DNA from: CAZMVY01 sp964569765
GTDB taxonomy: Bacteria; Planctomycetota; Phycisphaerae; UBA1845; PWPN01
Length of the DNA: 8,398 bases
Assembly: GCA_964569765.1 (NCBI GenBank)
Contig: CAZMVY010000211.1
Coordinates: forward strand, 1-8,398
Direction of reading: 5' to 3'
Shown here: positions 1 to 5,320 of the stretch, one piece after another
How positions within the stretch are numbered: the stretch's first letter is position 1
Layout of the letters: every line of letters starts with the position of its first letter
Translations under genes and position numbers: made by a program
The notes under the pieces: model-generated
The model's database searches: none
What the model was told of the DNA's origin: nothing
The model's input: only the letters and a program-made list of their open reading frames with translations

Positions 1-57
1 GGCAAGAACTCCGTCGTACAGGACGTCGACTGAATCCAGATCAAGGTCACCGTGTGA
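1..57 (+). CDS. 3' tail of an unidentified upstream gene, with an in-frame TGA
   Basis: Frame 1 reads GKNSVVQDVD, then TGA at 31-33, then IQIKVTV, then TGA TAA at 55-60. Nearly every third codon position is G or C both before and after the first TGA, and the residues after it alternate hydrophobic and polar like a closing beta strand. The natural end of the gene may therefore be the double stop at 55-60, with the TGA at 31-33 a substitution (for example from TGG) or an error. Ending at 33 is the simpler alternative. The product cannot be identified from so little sequence. A minus-strand reading of the same bases is also open, so even the strand is not certain. Confidence 0.3.
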
Positions 58-82
58 TAACGCGGCTCGCCGGCGAGCGATG

Positions 83-88
83 TATAAT
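83..88 (+). promoter_or_regulatory. -10 element (TATAAT) for the first PIN gene
   Basis: A perfect TATAAT lies 10 nt before the ATG at 99, and no convincing -35 is visible at 16-18 nt spacing. Transcription would start around 94-96, giving an almost leaderless mRNA. This fits the lack of a Shine-Dalgarno before the ATG. Confidence 0.4.
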
Positions 89-98
89 GGTCTGAGCA

Positions 99-524
99 AT
101 GGAGAGGCCGCGACTGTATCTCGATACGACCGTTCCGAGCGCCTATCACGACGAACGGGCGCGGTACCGCCAGGAACTGCCTCAGCAGTTCTGGACGGAG
201 CGGCTCACAGCGTACCGTCCGCTGGTATCCGTCGTGGGNNNNNNNNNNGCGAAGATCGAAAGGATGGGTCGTGGCTTCGACGTGCTTGCGTTGAGCGAGG
301 AGGCGGAGGCACTGGCGATTGAATACGTGGGGCGGGGCGTCTTTCCGGAGCGCTACCTCTCGGACGCCCGTCACGTGGCCATCGCCTCCGCGAACGGCCT
401 TCCGTACCTGGCAAGCTGGAACTTCCGGCACCTGGTCAAGGTGAATACGCGCCGGGAGATCAACCTGGTCAATGCGCTATTGGGCTACGCAAACATCGAG
501 ATCGCCGCGCCGCCCGAGTTGTAG
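99..524 (+). CDS. PIN-domain toxin / RNase (VapC-like), interrupted by a sequence gap
   Basis: This is a PIN-domain protein, presumably a Mg-dependent single-strand RNase acting as the toxin of a type II toxin-antitoxin pair. The N-terminus RLYLDTTVPSA carries the first catalytic Asp (residue 9). The C-terminal half has YLSDARHVAIASANG, with the third acidic residue near 89, then LASWNFRHLVK and IEIAAPPEL, a block I recognise from a PIN subfamily that has Asn in SWNF where many VapCs have Asp. The ten Ns (239-248) fall just after PLVSVV, where relatives carry the second catalytic acidic residue (an EIE-type motif). Relatives as I recall them are some 10-15 residues longer here, so the placeholder probably understates the missing DNA even though both sides agree in frame. 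The ATG at 99 follows an upstream in-frame stop (93-95) and has no Shine-Dalgarno. The stop overlaps the ribosome site of the next gene, which indicates an operon. Confidence 0.8.
   Translation: MERPRLYLDTTVPSAYHDERARYRQELPQQFWTERLTAYRPLVSVVXXXXAKIERMGRGFDVLALSEEAEALAIEYVGRGVFPERYLSDARHVAIASANGLPYLASWNFRHLVKVNTRREINLVNALLGYANIEIAAPPEL
239..248. other. Assembly gap of ten Ns
   Basis: Ten consecutive Ns lie inside the PIN-domain gene. The round number, identical to the gap at 2821-2830, suggests a scaffolding placeholder and not a measured length. Confidence 0.9.
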
Positions 525-527
525 GAG
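523..527 (+). promoter_or_regulatory. Shine-Dalgarno AGGAG overlapping the PIN stop codon
   Basis: AGGAG lies 6 nt before the ATG at 534 and overlaps the TAG stop (522-524) of the PIN gene. It fixes the start of the small downstream gene and suggests translational coupling. Confidence 0.7.
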
Positions 528-533
528 CCGCAC

Positions 534-806
534 ATGACGAAGGAACTCACGCAGGCCCAGAAGAACCTCCTCTGGGATGAGGTGCGCAAGGAGTTTCCTG
601 GCGATGAAATGATGCAGGAGGTACACTACGTGCGCCTCCTGCACTACCATCAGTCGCGGGAGCTGCCAGCACAGGAACGCATCGACTTCTACGCCTTTTC
701 CGAAGCGGACTCGCACTCGGGCCGCTTAGCCTCGCATCGGAAACCAGACCGGGCGTCAACCGCGAGTCAGGAGAAGAGGCGCTCGAACACCTTCGGGGCG
801 AAGTGA
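534..806 (+). CDS. Small partner protein of the PIN gene, possible antitoxin
   Basis: This 90-residue protein starts 9 nt after the PIN stop with a strong ribosome-binding site, so the two genes form an operon. I do not recognise a named family. The first 55-60 residues are well-formed protein sequence: TKELTQAQKNLLWDEVRKEF, then PGDEMMQEVHYVRLLHYHQS, then an acidic RELPAQERIDFYAF stretch, predicted mostly helical and without an obvious DNA-binding motif. From about residue 60 the sequence becomes Ser/Arg/Lys-rich and low in structure, and its last 40 nt overlap the 3' end of the convergent nuclease gene. The tail may therefore be read-through after a lost stop. Its position beside a PIN toxin suggests antitoxin function, but that is guilt by association. 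Confidence 0.65.
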   Translation: MTKELTQAQKNLLWDEVRKEFPGDEMMQEVHYVRLLHYHQSRELPAQERIDFYAFSEADSHSGRLASHRKPDRASTASQEKRRSNTFGAK

Positions 807-1537
807 CGAAGGCGGTCCGCGAACTCATTCACGTAGAACATGTCGGGCGAAAAACGCTGCGCGCGTACCCGATTCGAAAAGTTGGGCGACTCCAGGTTCA
901 CGTCGAAGAGCACCAGTCCAAGGCCAAACAGCATCGCAAGGGCCTCCAGACGGCTTAAGTCCTCCGCAGCGACGGTGCTCGGCATGACCACATATGACTT
1001 TGTGGAGAACAGACGGTACGCGATGGCCTGGCCGAAGGCGACCACCAGTTGCGTCGGATCGATCTTGATTTCCGCCGACACAATCTCCGGGCCGAACTTG
1101 ATGAGGTCCAGCATCGAGGGCTTCTACACACCGACTACGTCCGGAGTCCCCCATTTTCCTTTCAAGCTCGCACCACCAAGAGTTGCCACCGCCGTGGCTT
1201 CATCGAGATCGCTCTTCAGCCACTCAGCGAATGGGCCGTAAAAGTCTTCCTCCCTTGGAACGGACATGGGCGTGATCGCAGCGCCAGGTTTGTCGCTCGG
1301 CGCCTCGAACCCCCGCTCAGCCACCACGGGCTTGAACAAACCACGGCTGGGTTTTGTTACCTCGCCTGGATAGCGGTCTATTAGACCTGAGACCTGCGTT
1401 GATATCGTGCCACGCGGCGTCTCCGGGTTCGCTTCCGCAATCTGCCGCACCAACTCTCCGAACCGTATCCCATCGGGGTTGCGCAATACGATTTGACGCG
1501 CCAGTTCCTGAATCTGATGGACTCCAAGCTTGGACAT
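767..1537 (-). pseudogene. HrgA-like winged-helix PD-(D/E)xK nuclease, split by an in-frame TAG
   Basis: Two minus-strand pieces lie in one reading frame. Residues 1-137 (1537-1127) start MSKLGVHQIQELARQ and look like a winged-helix DNA-binding domain (to about 70), then EEDFYGPFAEWL and KWGTPDVVGV. Codon 138 is TAG (1124-1126). The frame continues KPSMLDLIKF, EIVSAEIKID, SYVVMPS and FSPDMFYVNEF to a stop at 767-769. The joined 255 residues resemble the HrgA / restriction-endonuclease-like family in order and length. Metal-binding motifs of a PD-(D/E)xK nuclease would be Asp133 (in TPD) and Glu156-x-Lys158, which sit on opposite sides of the amber codon, so neither piece alone has a full active site. 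A single substitution in a sense codon would explain it. Alternatives are read-through or a sequencing error. The ATG at 1537 is preferred over upstream ATGs because the fold begins there and a promoter abuts it. Confidence 0.75.
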
Positions 1538-1544
1538 GACAACG

Positions 1545-1574
1545 ATTCTACCAACACTCGCGCCGTACCGGCAA
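1545..1574 (-). promoter_or_regulatory. Sigma70-type promoter TTGCCG-N18-TAGAAT, leaderless
   Basis: On the minus strand TTGCCG (1569-1574) is followed after 18 nt by TAGAAT (1545-1550). Seven nt separate TAGAAT from the ATG at 1537, so transcription should begin at or next to the start codon. No Shine-Dalgarno is present. Confidence 0.5.
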
Positions 1575-1589
1575 GAGACAACCGGGAGG

Positions 1590-1618
1590 TTCTCAGCGAA
1601 CGCCGGACCCGTTAAACT
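1590..1618 (+). promoter_or_regulatory. Weak candidate promoter TTCTCA-N17-TAAACT for the Asp-box gene
   Basis: Each hexamer matches the sigma70 consensus at four of six positions with ideal 17-nt spacing. It would give a leader of about 50 nt, consistent with the Shine-Dalgarno before the gene. Matches this weak occur by chance. Confidence 0.3.
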
Positions 1619-1664
1619 CCCGGGACCGAGAGACTGCCGCCCGGACTTCGATACGTATTGCCAC

Positions 1665-1669
1665 GGAGG
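1665..1669 (+). promoter_or_regulatory. Shine-Dalgarno GGAGG before the Asp-box gene
   Basis: GGAGG lies 5 nt before the ATG at 1675 and 8 nt before a second ATG at 1678. The spacing slightly favours the second, which would shorten the protein by one Met. Confidence 0.7.
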
Positions 1670-1674
1670 CCCGC

Positions 1675-2757
1675 ATGATGACCTGCATCGCACAACCGCT
1701 GATCCTGCTGATACTATCGGGTGGGGCACTCCCGCCGAGCACGACGACGGCGCCGGCGTTCCAACACGTAATCGTCTGCTCGGACGCCGGGGCGGGCGGC
1801 TATGAGGCCTTCCCGGACATCATCCGCACGAAGAAGGGTGAACTGCTCTGCGTCTTCTACGCGGGGTTCGCCCATGTCTCCCTGCCGAAGTGGGCCCCGG
1901 GCGGCAAGCTGCCCGCCAACTGCGCGAAGGCCGGGCGGATCTGCCTCGTCCGCAGCACCGACGACGGCAAGACGTGGTCGAAGGCCGAGGTGGTCGTGGA
2001 CACGCCCCTCGACGACCGCGACCCGTCGATCTGTGAGTTGCCCAACGGCGATCTGCTGTGCAACTACTTCTCGCACCGGCCGGACGCCAGGCGCGGCTAT
2101 CAGTTTGTGCACTCGGCGATGGTCCGCTCGCGCGACGGCGGGAAAACCTGGGGCCCCGAACAGGTCCTCTTCGACACGTGGGTGTGCAGCTCGCCGATCC
2201 GCGTGCTCTCCGACGGGCGACTGGCGCTGGCGGTGTACTACCACCCCGGAGAATCGCGCGTCCGCGGGCAGATGTACGCCGGGTTCACGACCTCCGCCGA
2301 CAACGGCCGAACGTGGTCCGAGCCGATCGTCATCGGCCGGGATTGCGATATCTACCTGGACGCCGAGCCGGACGTATGCGAAGTCACGAAGGGCAATCTC
2401 CTCATGGTGATGCGGCCGGCGATGGCGTACTCCTGGTCGCACGACGGCGGCAAGACGTGGGACGAACCGCGGCGGATCGGGTTCGAAGGCCACGCGCCGT
2501 ACATGCTCAAGACACGCTCCGGCGTCCTGCTGCTGGGCCACCGCCTGCCCGGCACGAGCCTGCACTACAGCCTCGATGACGGAAAGACCTGGAAGGGGCC
2601 GGTCCAGATCGACACCGTGACCGGCGCGTACCCAAGCCTTTGCGAACTGCCGGACGGAAGTATCTACTGCGTGTATTACGAGGAAGGCCCGGGCAGCAAC
2701 ATCCGCGGCGTGCGATTCAAGGCAGGTCACAACGGCATCCGGCCGCTGGGGCCTTGA
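1675..2757 (+). CDS. Secreted Asp-box (BNR) repeat protein, sialidase superfamily
   Basis: This 360-residue protein has a sialidase-type six-bladed beta-propeller. Five Asp boxes (S-x-D-x-G-x-T-W) are visible: STDDGKTW (94-101), SRDGGKTW (152-159), SADNGRTW (207-214), SHDGGKTW (255-262) and SLDDGKTW (299-306). The N-terminus is hydrophobic (QPLILLILSGGALPP) and looks like a short signal peptide, so export is likely. The domain opens with YEAFPDII (43-50), where classical exo-sialidases have an Arg-containing FRIP/YRIP motif. Glu-Ala-Phe-Pro lacks that Arg, which belongs to the carboxylate-binding triad, so sialidase activity is doubtful and another glycan substrate or lyase/hydrolase role is possible. 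There are eleven Cys after the signal, many for an exported protein of this size. The gene stands alone on its strand, divergent from the nuclease gene. Confidence 0.85.
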   Translation: MMTCIAQPLILLILSGGALPPSTTTAPAFQHVIVCSDAGAGGYEAFPDIIRTKKGELLCVFYAGFAHVSLPKWAPGGKLPANCAKAGRICLVRSTDDGKTWSKAEVVVDTPLDDRDPSICELPNGDLLCNYFSHRPDARRGYQFVHSAMVRSRDGGKTWGPEQVLFDTWVCSSPIRVLSDGRLALAVYYHPGESRVRGQMYAGFTTSADNGRTWSEPIVIGRDCDIYLDAEPDVCEVTKGNLLMVMRPAMAYSWSHDGGKTWDEPRRIGFEGHAPYMLKTRSGVLLLGHRLPGTSLHYSLDDGKTWKGPVQIDTVTGAYPSLCELPDGSIYCVYYEEGPGSNIRGVRFKAGHNGIRPLGP

Positions 2758-2782
2758 TCCTGTAATGCGGCCTCCACATGCG

Positions 2783-2815
2783 GCCCGGGACGCGGCGCGC
2801 CGCCTTCGGCCGGGC
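2783..2815. repeat. Very GC-rich nested hairpin beside a sequence gap
   Basis: GCCCGG (2783-2788) pairs with CCGGGC (2810-2815), and inside lies the 12-nt palindrome GCGGCGCGCCGC (2792-2803). It follows the Asp-box gene by 25 nt but lacks a T-tract, so a terminator role is uncertain. Strong structure may explain the gap five bases later. I see no gene between 2758 and 2904. Confidence 0.45.
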
Positions 2816-2820
2816 ACCTC

Positions 2821-2830
2821 NNNNNNNNNN
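2821..2830. other. Assembly gap of ten Ns
   Basis: Placeholder gap in the non-coding stretch between the Asp-box gene and the minus-strand operon. Linkage across it depends on scaffolding only. Confidence 0.9.
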
Positions 2831-2904
2831 CCTCGGTCTTCCTCGGCCAGACCACCGCGTTTGGCTGCTCATTGGGGGATCGTCGACGCAGCGCAATCCC
2901 GCAG

Positions 2905-3042
2905 TCACACGAGGGGAACAAGCCCCAGAAACGCGAGGGTCAGCAAGAGCCGGATCGCTACGATTGTCGAGACTATCGCCAGTATGCTGACGCTGACAAG
3001 CCCTCCCGTTCCTTCCGAGAATACGGACAGGCCCTTCTTCAC
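2905..3042 (-). CDS. 45-residue hydrophobic membrane peptide
   Basis: This short minus-strand frame starts at GTG (3040-3042), overlapping the TGA of the zinc-ribbon gene as GTGA, and ends at TGA (2905-2907). It begins with a basic MKKGLSVFSEG head, then runs hydrophobic from about residue 13 to the end (GLVSVSILAIVSTIV, one Arg at 31, LLLTLAFLGLVPLV), enough for one long or two short membrane helices. GAGGA (3050-3054 on the complement) lies 7 nt before the GTG, and the overlap and site together support real translation. I do not recognise a family. It could instead be the C-terminal half of the preceding gene, separated by a one-base frameshift in the run of five Gs at the junction. Confidence 0.5.
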   Translation of the reverse strand: MKKGLSVFSEGTGGLVSVSILAIVSTIVAIRLLLTLAFLGLVPLV

Positions 3043-3218
3043 CCCCACTTCCTCAAAAAGCCCCCGCACTCAGGACACCGGTTACCCGGCAGCCCTGTGA
3101 GGTTGTACTCGCATTTCCCGCAGCGAGGTTCATCGCCCTCGCGCAAACGCAGCAGCTTGCCGCGCAAGGGCAGCAATGCCGGCACCCCGAACAGCTTCAG
3201 GTGCAGGAATGCGAACAC
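3039..3218 (-). CDS. Short zinc-ribbon protein, planctomycete type
   Basis: This 59-residue frame has a GTG start at 3216-3218 and ends at TGA 3039-3041. Its centre reads PRCGKCEYNLTGLP then NRCPECGGF: two CxxC knuckles (Cys33/36 and Cys48/51) that would bind one zinc. The C-[GR]-x-C-x-Y-[ND]-L-T-G ... C-P-E-C-G pattern is frequent in small planctomycete proteins. The first 20 residues are hydrophobic (FAFLHLKLFGVPALLPL). It lies 45 nt after the RHH antitoxin in the same phase, so only the antitoxin's TAG separates them. No Shine-Dalgarno is obvious at the GTG, so the true start is uncertain and it may be the remnant of a longer protein. The next gene overlaps its stop. Confidence 0.55.
   Translation of the reverse strand: MFAFLHLKLFGVPALLPLRGKLLRLREGDEPRCGKCEYNLTGLPGNRCPECGGFLRKWG
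3050..3054 (-). promoter_or_regulatory. Shine-Dalgarno GAGGA for the membrane peptide
   Basis: On the minus strand GAGGA lies 7 nt before the GTG at 3042, inside the end of the zinc-ribbon gene. It is the main reason for taking the 45-residue frame seriously. Confidence 0.5.
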
Positions 3219-3263
3219 GGCGGATCTGCTCGTGCGGATGCGCGAATCGCCGATCCCGCCCAG

Positions 3264-3539
3264 CTACTTCGCTGTATGGCATCGGCGTCGAACAGGCTTA
3301 TCCGGCAACCGGTCGAGCGGTTCAGGCTCGACGTCGGGGACGGCCCGCAGCGCCGCGTCAAACTTCTTGCGGCTCGCACGCTTCGCCCGCGCTTGCAGGT
3401 ACTCTTCGGTCATAAGAGCCGCCAGCTTCTCCGCCGCCGCCGAGTTGATCAACTGATTGATCGAAACACCTTCGCGCTTGGCACACTCGCGAAGCTGCTT
3501 GTGCAACCAGTCAGGCAGTCGCAAGCTCATCGCACTCAC
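3264..3539 (-). CDS. RHH/HicB-type antitoxin of the PIN pair
   Basis: This 91-residue protein has a ribbon-helix-helix fold near its N-terminus: SLRLPDWLHKQLRECAKREG (residues 5-24; strand then helix 1), then VSINQLINSAAAEKLAAL (helix 2). This matches the HicB/Arc-like antitoxins found with COG1569 PIN toxins, including the MTEEYLQARAKRAS segment and the VEPEPLD stretch after it. Family members usually end about there, so the final KPVRRRCHTAK may be an extension. It should neutralise the upstream PIN toxin and repress the operon by binding its promoter. The GTG at 3539 is chosen over the ATG at 3530 because GGAGG lies 6 nt before it and it overlaps the toxin stop as GTGA. Antitoxin-second order is the less common arrangement for such modules. 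Confidence 0.85.
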   Translation of the reverse strand: MSAMSLRLPDWLHKQLRECAKREGVSINQLINSAAAEKLAALMTEEYLQARAKRASRKKFDAALRAVPDVEPEPLDRLPDKPVRRRCHTAK

Positions 3540-3967
3540 GAGACACCTCCGATCTCGTTCAGGAACTCCGCCGGCGTCAGCACTCGGACACCGAACTGCT
3601 TTGCTGACCCGAAGTCGCGACGGTTATGCGTGACGATCGCGTCGCAGCCCGCCGCCACCGCCAGTTCCAGCAACATGTCGTCGCTGGGGTCGGGAAGGCA
3701 CGGCCGCCAGAGAAAGAACACCGACTGCTGCTTGCCTACGGCACAAAGATAGTCAATCACTCCCCGCACCGCGGCCCGACGGCGGCCCGCTTCACCGACT
3801 TGCCGCATCAACACTTCCTCGTACTCGAGCACCACCGGAACGGATACCGCAATGTCGAAACGCCCCGTGCCCACGGCGGATAGGACGGCAAATGACGCCC
3901 CGCGCCGGGACCGCATTGCGGCCTCGAGCACGTTGCTGTCCAGAACGACCGTCAGGCGGCCAGCCAT
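3536..3967 (-). CDS. PIN-family toxin, COG1569 type
   Basis: This 143-residue predicted RNase is the toxin of a type II pair. Motifs in order: VVLDSNVLEAAMRS with catalytic Asp10; SVPVVLEYEEVL with Glu49/Glu51; FFLWRPCLPDPSDDMLLELA with Asp96/Asp97; and GCDAIVTHNRRDFG with Asp118. The ending FGVRVLTPAEFLNEIG is typical of the putative toxin, PIN family. Length matches the family and all acidic residues are present, so it looks intact. It is the first gene of a minus-strand operon, overlapping the RHH antitoxin by 4 nt. The ATG at 3967 has no Shine-Dalgarno and a promoter abuts it. The operon diverges from the GH43 gene across an 86-nt gap. Confidence 0.9.
   Translation of the reverse strand: MAGRLTVVLDSNVLEAAMRSRRGASFAVLSAVGTGRFDIAVSVPVVLEYEEVLMRQVGEAGRRRAAVRGVIDYLCAVGKQQSVFFLWRPCLPDPSDDMLLELAVAAGCDAIVTHNRRDFGSAKQFGVRVLTPAEFLNEIGGVS
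3546..3550 (-). promoter_or_regulatory. Shine-Dalgarno GGAGG setting the antitoxin GTG start
   Basis: On the minus strand GGAGG lies 6 nt before the GTG (3537-3539) but 15 nt before the next ATG. It therefore supports the GTG and tight coupling with the toxin. Confidence 0.7.
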
Positions 3968-3973
3968 GATGGT

Positions 3974-4002
3974 ATCATATGCGATACCGGAGGCTGGAGC
4001 AA
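3974..4002 (-). promoter_or_regulatory. Promoter TTGCTC-N17-TATGAT for the PIN/RHH operon, leaderless
   Basis: On the minus strand TTGCTC (3997-4002) is followed by 17 nt and TATGAT (3974-3979). Six nt then remain to the ATG at 3967, so the transcript should start at or beside the start codon. The antitoxin operator presumably overlaps here, but I see no certain inverted repeat. Confidence 0.5.
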
Positions 4003-4018
4003 GGTCAAGAAAAGCCGC

Positions 4019-4047
4019 TTGTCGGGGACTCCGCGTTCCATCAAAAT
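4019..4047 (+). promoter_or_regulatory. Candidate promoter TTGTCG-N17-CAAAAT for the GH43 gene
   Basis: TTGTCG (4019-4024) and CAAAAT (4042-4047) have 17-nt spacing, and CAAAAT ends 6 nt before the ATG at 4054. This repeats the leaderless layout of the neighbouring genes. The hexamers are modest matches. It faces away from the PIN promoter, with 16 nt between the two -35 elements. Confidence 0.35.
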
Positions 4048-4053
4048 GCGATC

Positions 4054-5310
4054 ATGCGTCTTCTCTTCCTCTTTGCAGCGGTTGTGGTGCTCGTCGGAGG
4101 TTCCCCGCCCCTGCTCGCGCAGCAGGGCGACGTGCGGCACGTGCACGACCCGGTGATCATCCGCGAGAAGGACACGTACTACGTCTTTTCCACGGGACCG
4201 GGCGTGCCGATGCGACGGTCGAAGGACCTGATCACCTGGGAGAACGCCGGCCGGGTATTCGCGGAGGACACACCCGCCTGGGCGAAGGCTGAGATCTTCC
4301 GCGCCCGTGACGTCTGGGCGCCGGACATCTCGCACTACAACGGCCGATTCCACCTCTACTACGCCGTCTCGACGATGGGCAGCCAGCGATCCGTCATCGG
4401 CCTGGCGACGAACGCGACGCTCGACCCGGCCTCCGGGGATTACAAGTGGGTGGACCACGGCAAGGTCATCGAGTCGTTCCCGGACAAGGTGGACTACAAC
4501 GCGATCGATCCCAACCTCGCCCTCGACGACCGCGGCCAGCCGTGGCTCGTCTTCGGCTCGTTCTGGACCGGCATCAAGATGATCCGGCTGGACCCGCGCA
4601 CCGGCATGTGGTCGCGCGAGGACGGCAAGGTCTATCCCCTGGCCGCCCGCCCGCCGAACGGACCGATCGAGGCGCCGTTCCTGATCCGCCACAACAGCTA
4701 TTACTATCTTTTCGTCTCCTTCGACCACTGCTGCCGGGGCGTCGGCAGCAACTACAAGATCATGGTCGGCCGCTCGAAAGAGATCACGGGGCCGTACGTC
4801 GACTTCACCGGCCGCCCCATGCTCGACGGCGGCGGCACGCTCGTCCTCGCCGGCCACGGCGAGTGTCGCGGCCCCGGCCACAACGGCATCCTTCTGAGCA
4901 AGGACGGCGACTGGATCGTCCACCACATGTACGACGCGAAAGCCGGCGGCACGCCGACGATGCAGATCCGCCCGCTGCTCTGGGGTTCCGACGGCTGGCC
5001 GCTCGCGGGCGAGCCGATTGCGGCGTCGCCCGCCACGCAACGCCGCCCGCACGCGGCGAACATCCTCGGCATCTGGAGGCATTCGGTGAACTTCGGCGCG
5101 GAGGATTACTTTGAGCTGCTGCCCGGCGGAAGGATGAGGGCCGCGGCGAGCGACGCGACCTGGAAGCTCGAAGGGTCAACCCTTCGCCTGCGCTGGCCGC
5201 AACCCGGCGCCCCGGGCGGCGCGATGATCGACACGTGCATCATCGCCCCGGACGGCCGGTCTTACGTCGGCCGAAACCAGCACGGCTCGGTGATCCGCGG
5301 AGTGAGATAA
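4054..5310 (+). CDS. Secreted GH43 arabinan endo-1,5-alpha-L-arabinanase
   Basis: This 418-residue enzyme is predicted to cleave alpha-1,5-arabinan of pectin. A signal peptide opens it (MRLLFLFAAVVVLVGG then SPPLLA, cleavage near residue 22), so it is exported. The five-bladed GH43 propeller carries the expected triad: Asp32 in VHDPVI (base), Asp152 in NAIDPNL (pKa modulator) and Glu206 in GPIEAPF (acid). The arabinanase landmarks DVWAPDI (86-92), GSFWTGI (168-174), FDHCCRGVGSNYKIMVGRS (223-241) and GPGHNG with His276 are all present. Residues from about 338 form a small beta-rich C-terminal domain typical of longer endo-arabinanases. The ATG at 4054 is chosen because the signal peptide starts there; an upstream in-frame ATG at 3979 would put 25 non-conserved residues ahead of it. 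Its stop lies 10 nt from that of the convergent Dabb gene, with no terminator between. Confidence 0.9.
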   Translation: MRLLFLFAAVVVLVGGSPPLLAQQGDVRHVHDPVIIREKDTYYVFSTGPGVPMRRSKDLITWENAGRVFAEDTPAWAKAEIFRARDVWAPDISHYNGRFHLYYAVSTMGSQRSVIGLATNATLDPASGDYKWVDHGKVIESFPDKVDYNAIDPNLALDDRGQPWLVFGSFWTGIKMIRLDPRTGMWSREDGKVYPLAARPPNGPIEAPFLIRHNSYYYLFVSFDHCCRGVGSNYKIMVGRSKEITGPYVDFTGRPMLDGGGTLVLAGHGECRGPGHNGILLSKDGDWIVHHMYDAKAGGTPTMQIRPLLWGSDGWPLAGEPIAASPATQRRPHAANILGIWRHSVNFGAEDYFELLPGGRMRAAASDATWKLEGSTLRLRWPQPGAPGGAMIDTCIIAPDGRSYVGRNQHGSVIRGVR

Positions 5311-5320
5311 CCGTCGGCGT

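Noticed and set aside
31..33. TGA at 31-33 (and 8093-8095) as selenocysteine, or genome-wide stop reassignment
   Set aside because: No SECIS-like hairpin directly after either TGA, neither protein is a selenoprotein family, and TGA ends several intact genes here.
1714..2817. Long minus-strand open frame (367 codons) opposite the Asp-box gene
   Set aside because: Arg/Ala/Val/His-rich shadow of a clearly coding plus-strand gene, and it runs through the N gap region without family resemblance.
3979..4053. Upstream ATG (3979) as the GH43 start
   Set aside because: It would place 25 charged, non-conserved residues before a clear signal peptide and overlap the PIN promoter.
3952..5082. Long minus-strand open frame (376 codons) opposite the GH43 gene
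   Set aside because: Antisense shadow produced by high GC3 of the arabinanase. Composition is Arg/Val/Asp repeats and it shows no domain.
5311..5320. Bidirectional terminator between the GH43 and Dabb genes
   Set aside because: Only 10 nt separate the stops, with no hairpin plus T-tract on either strand.
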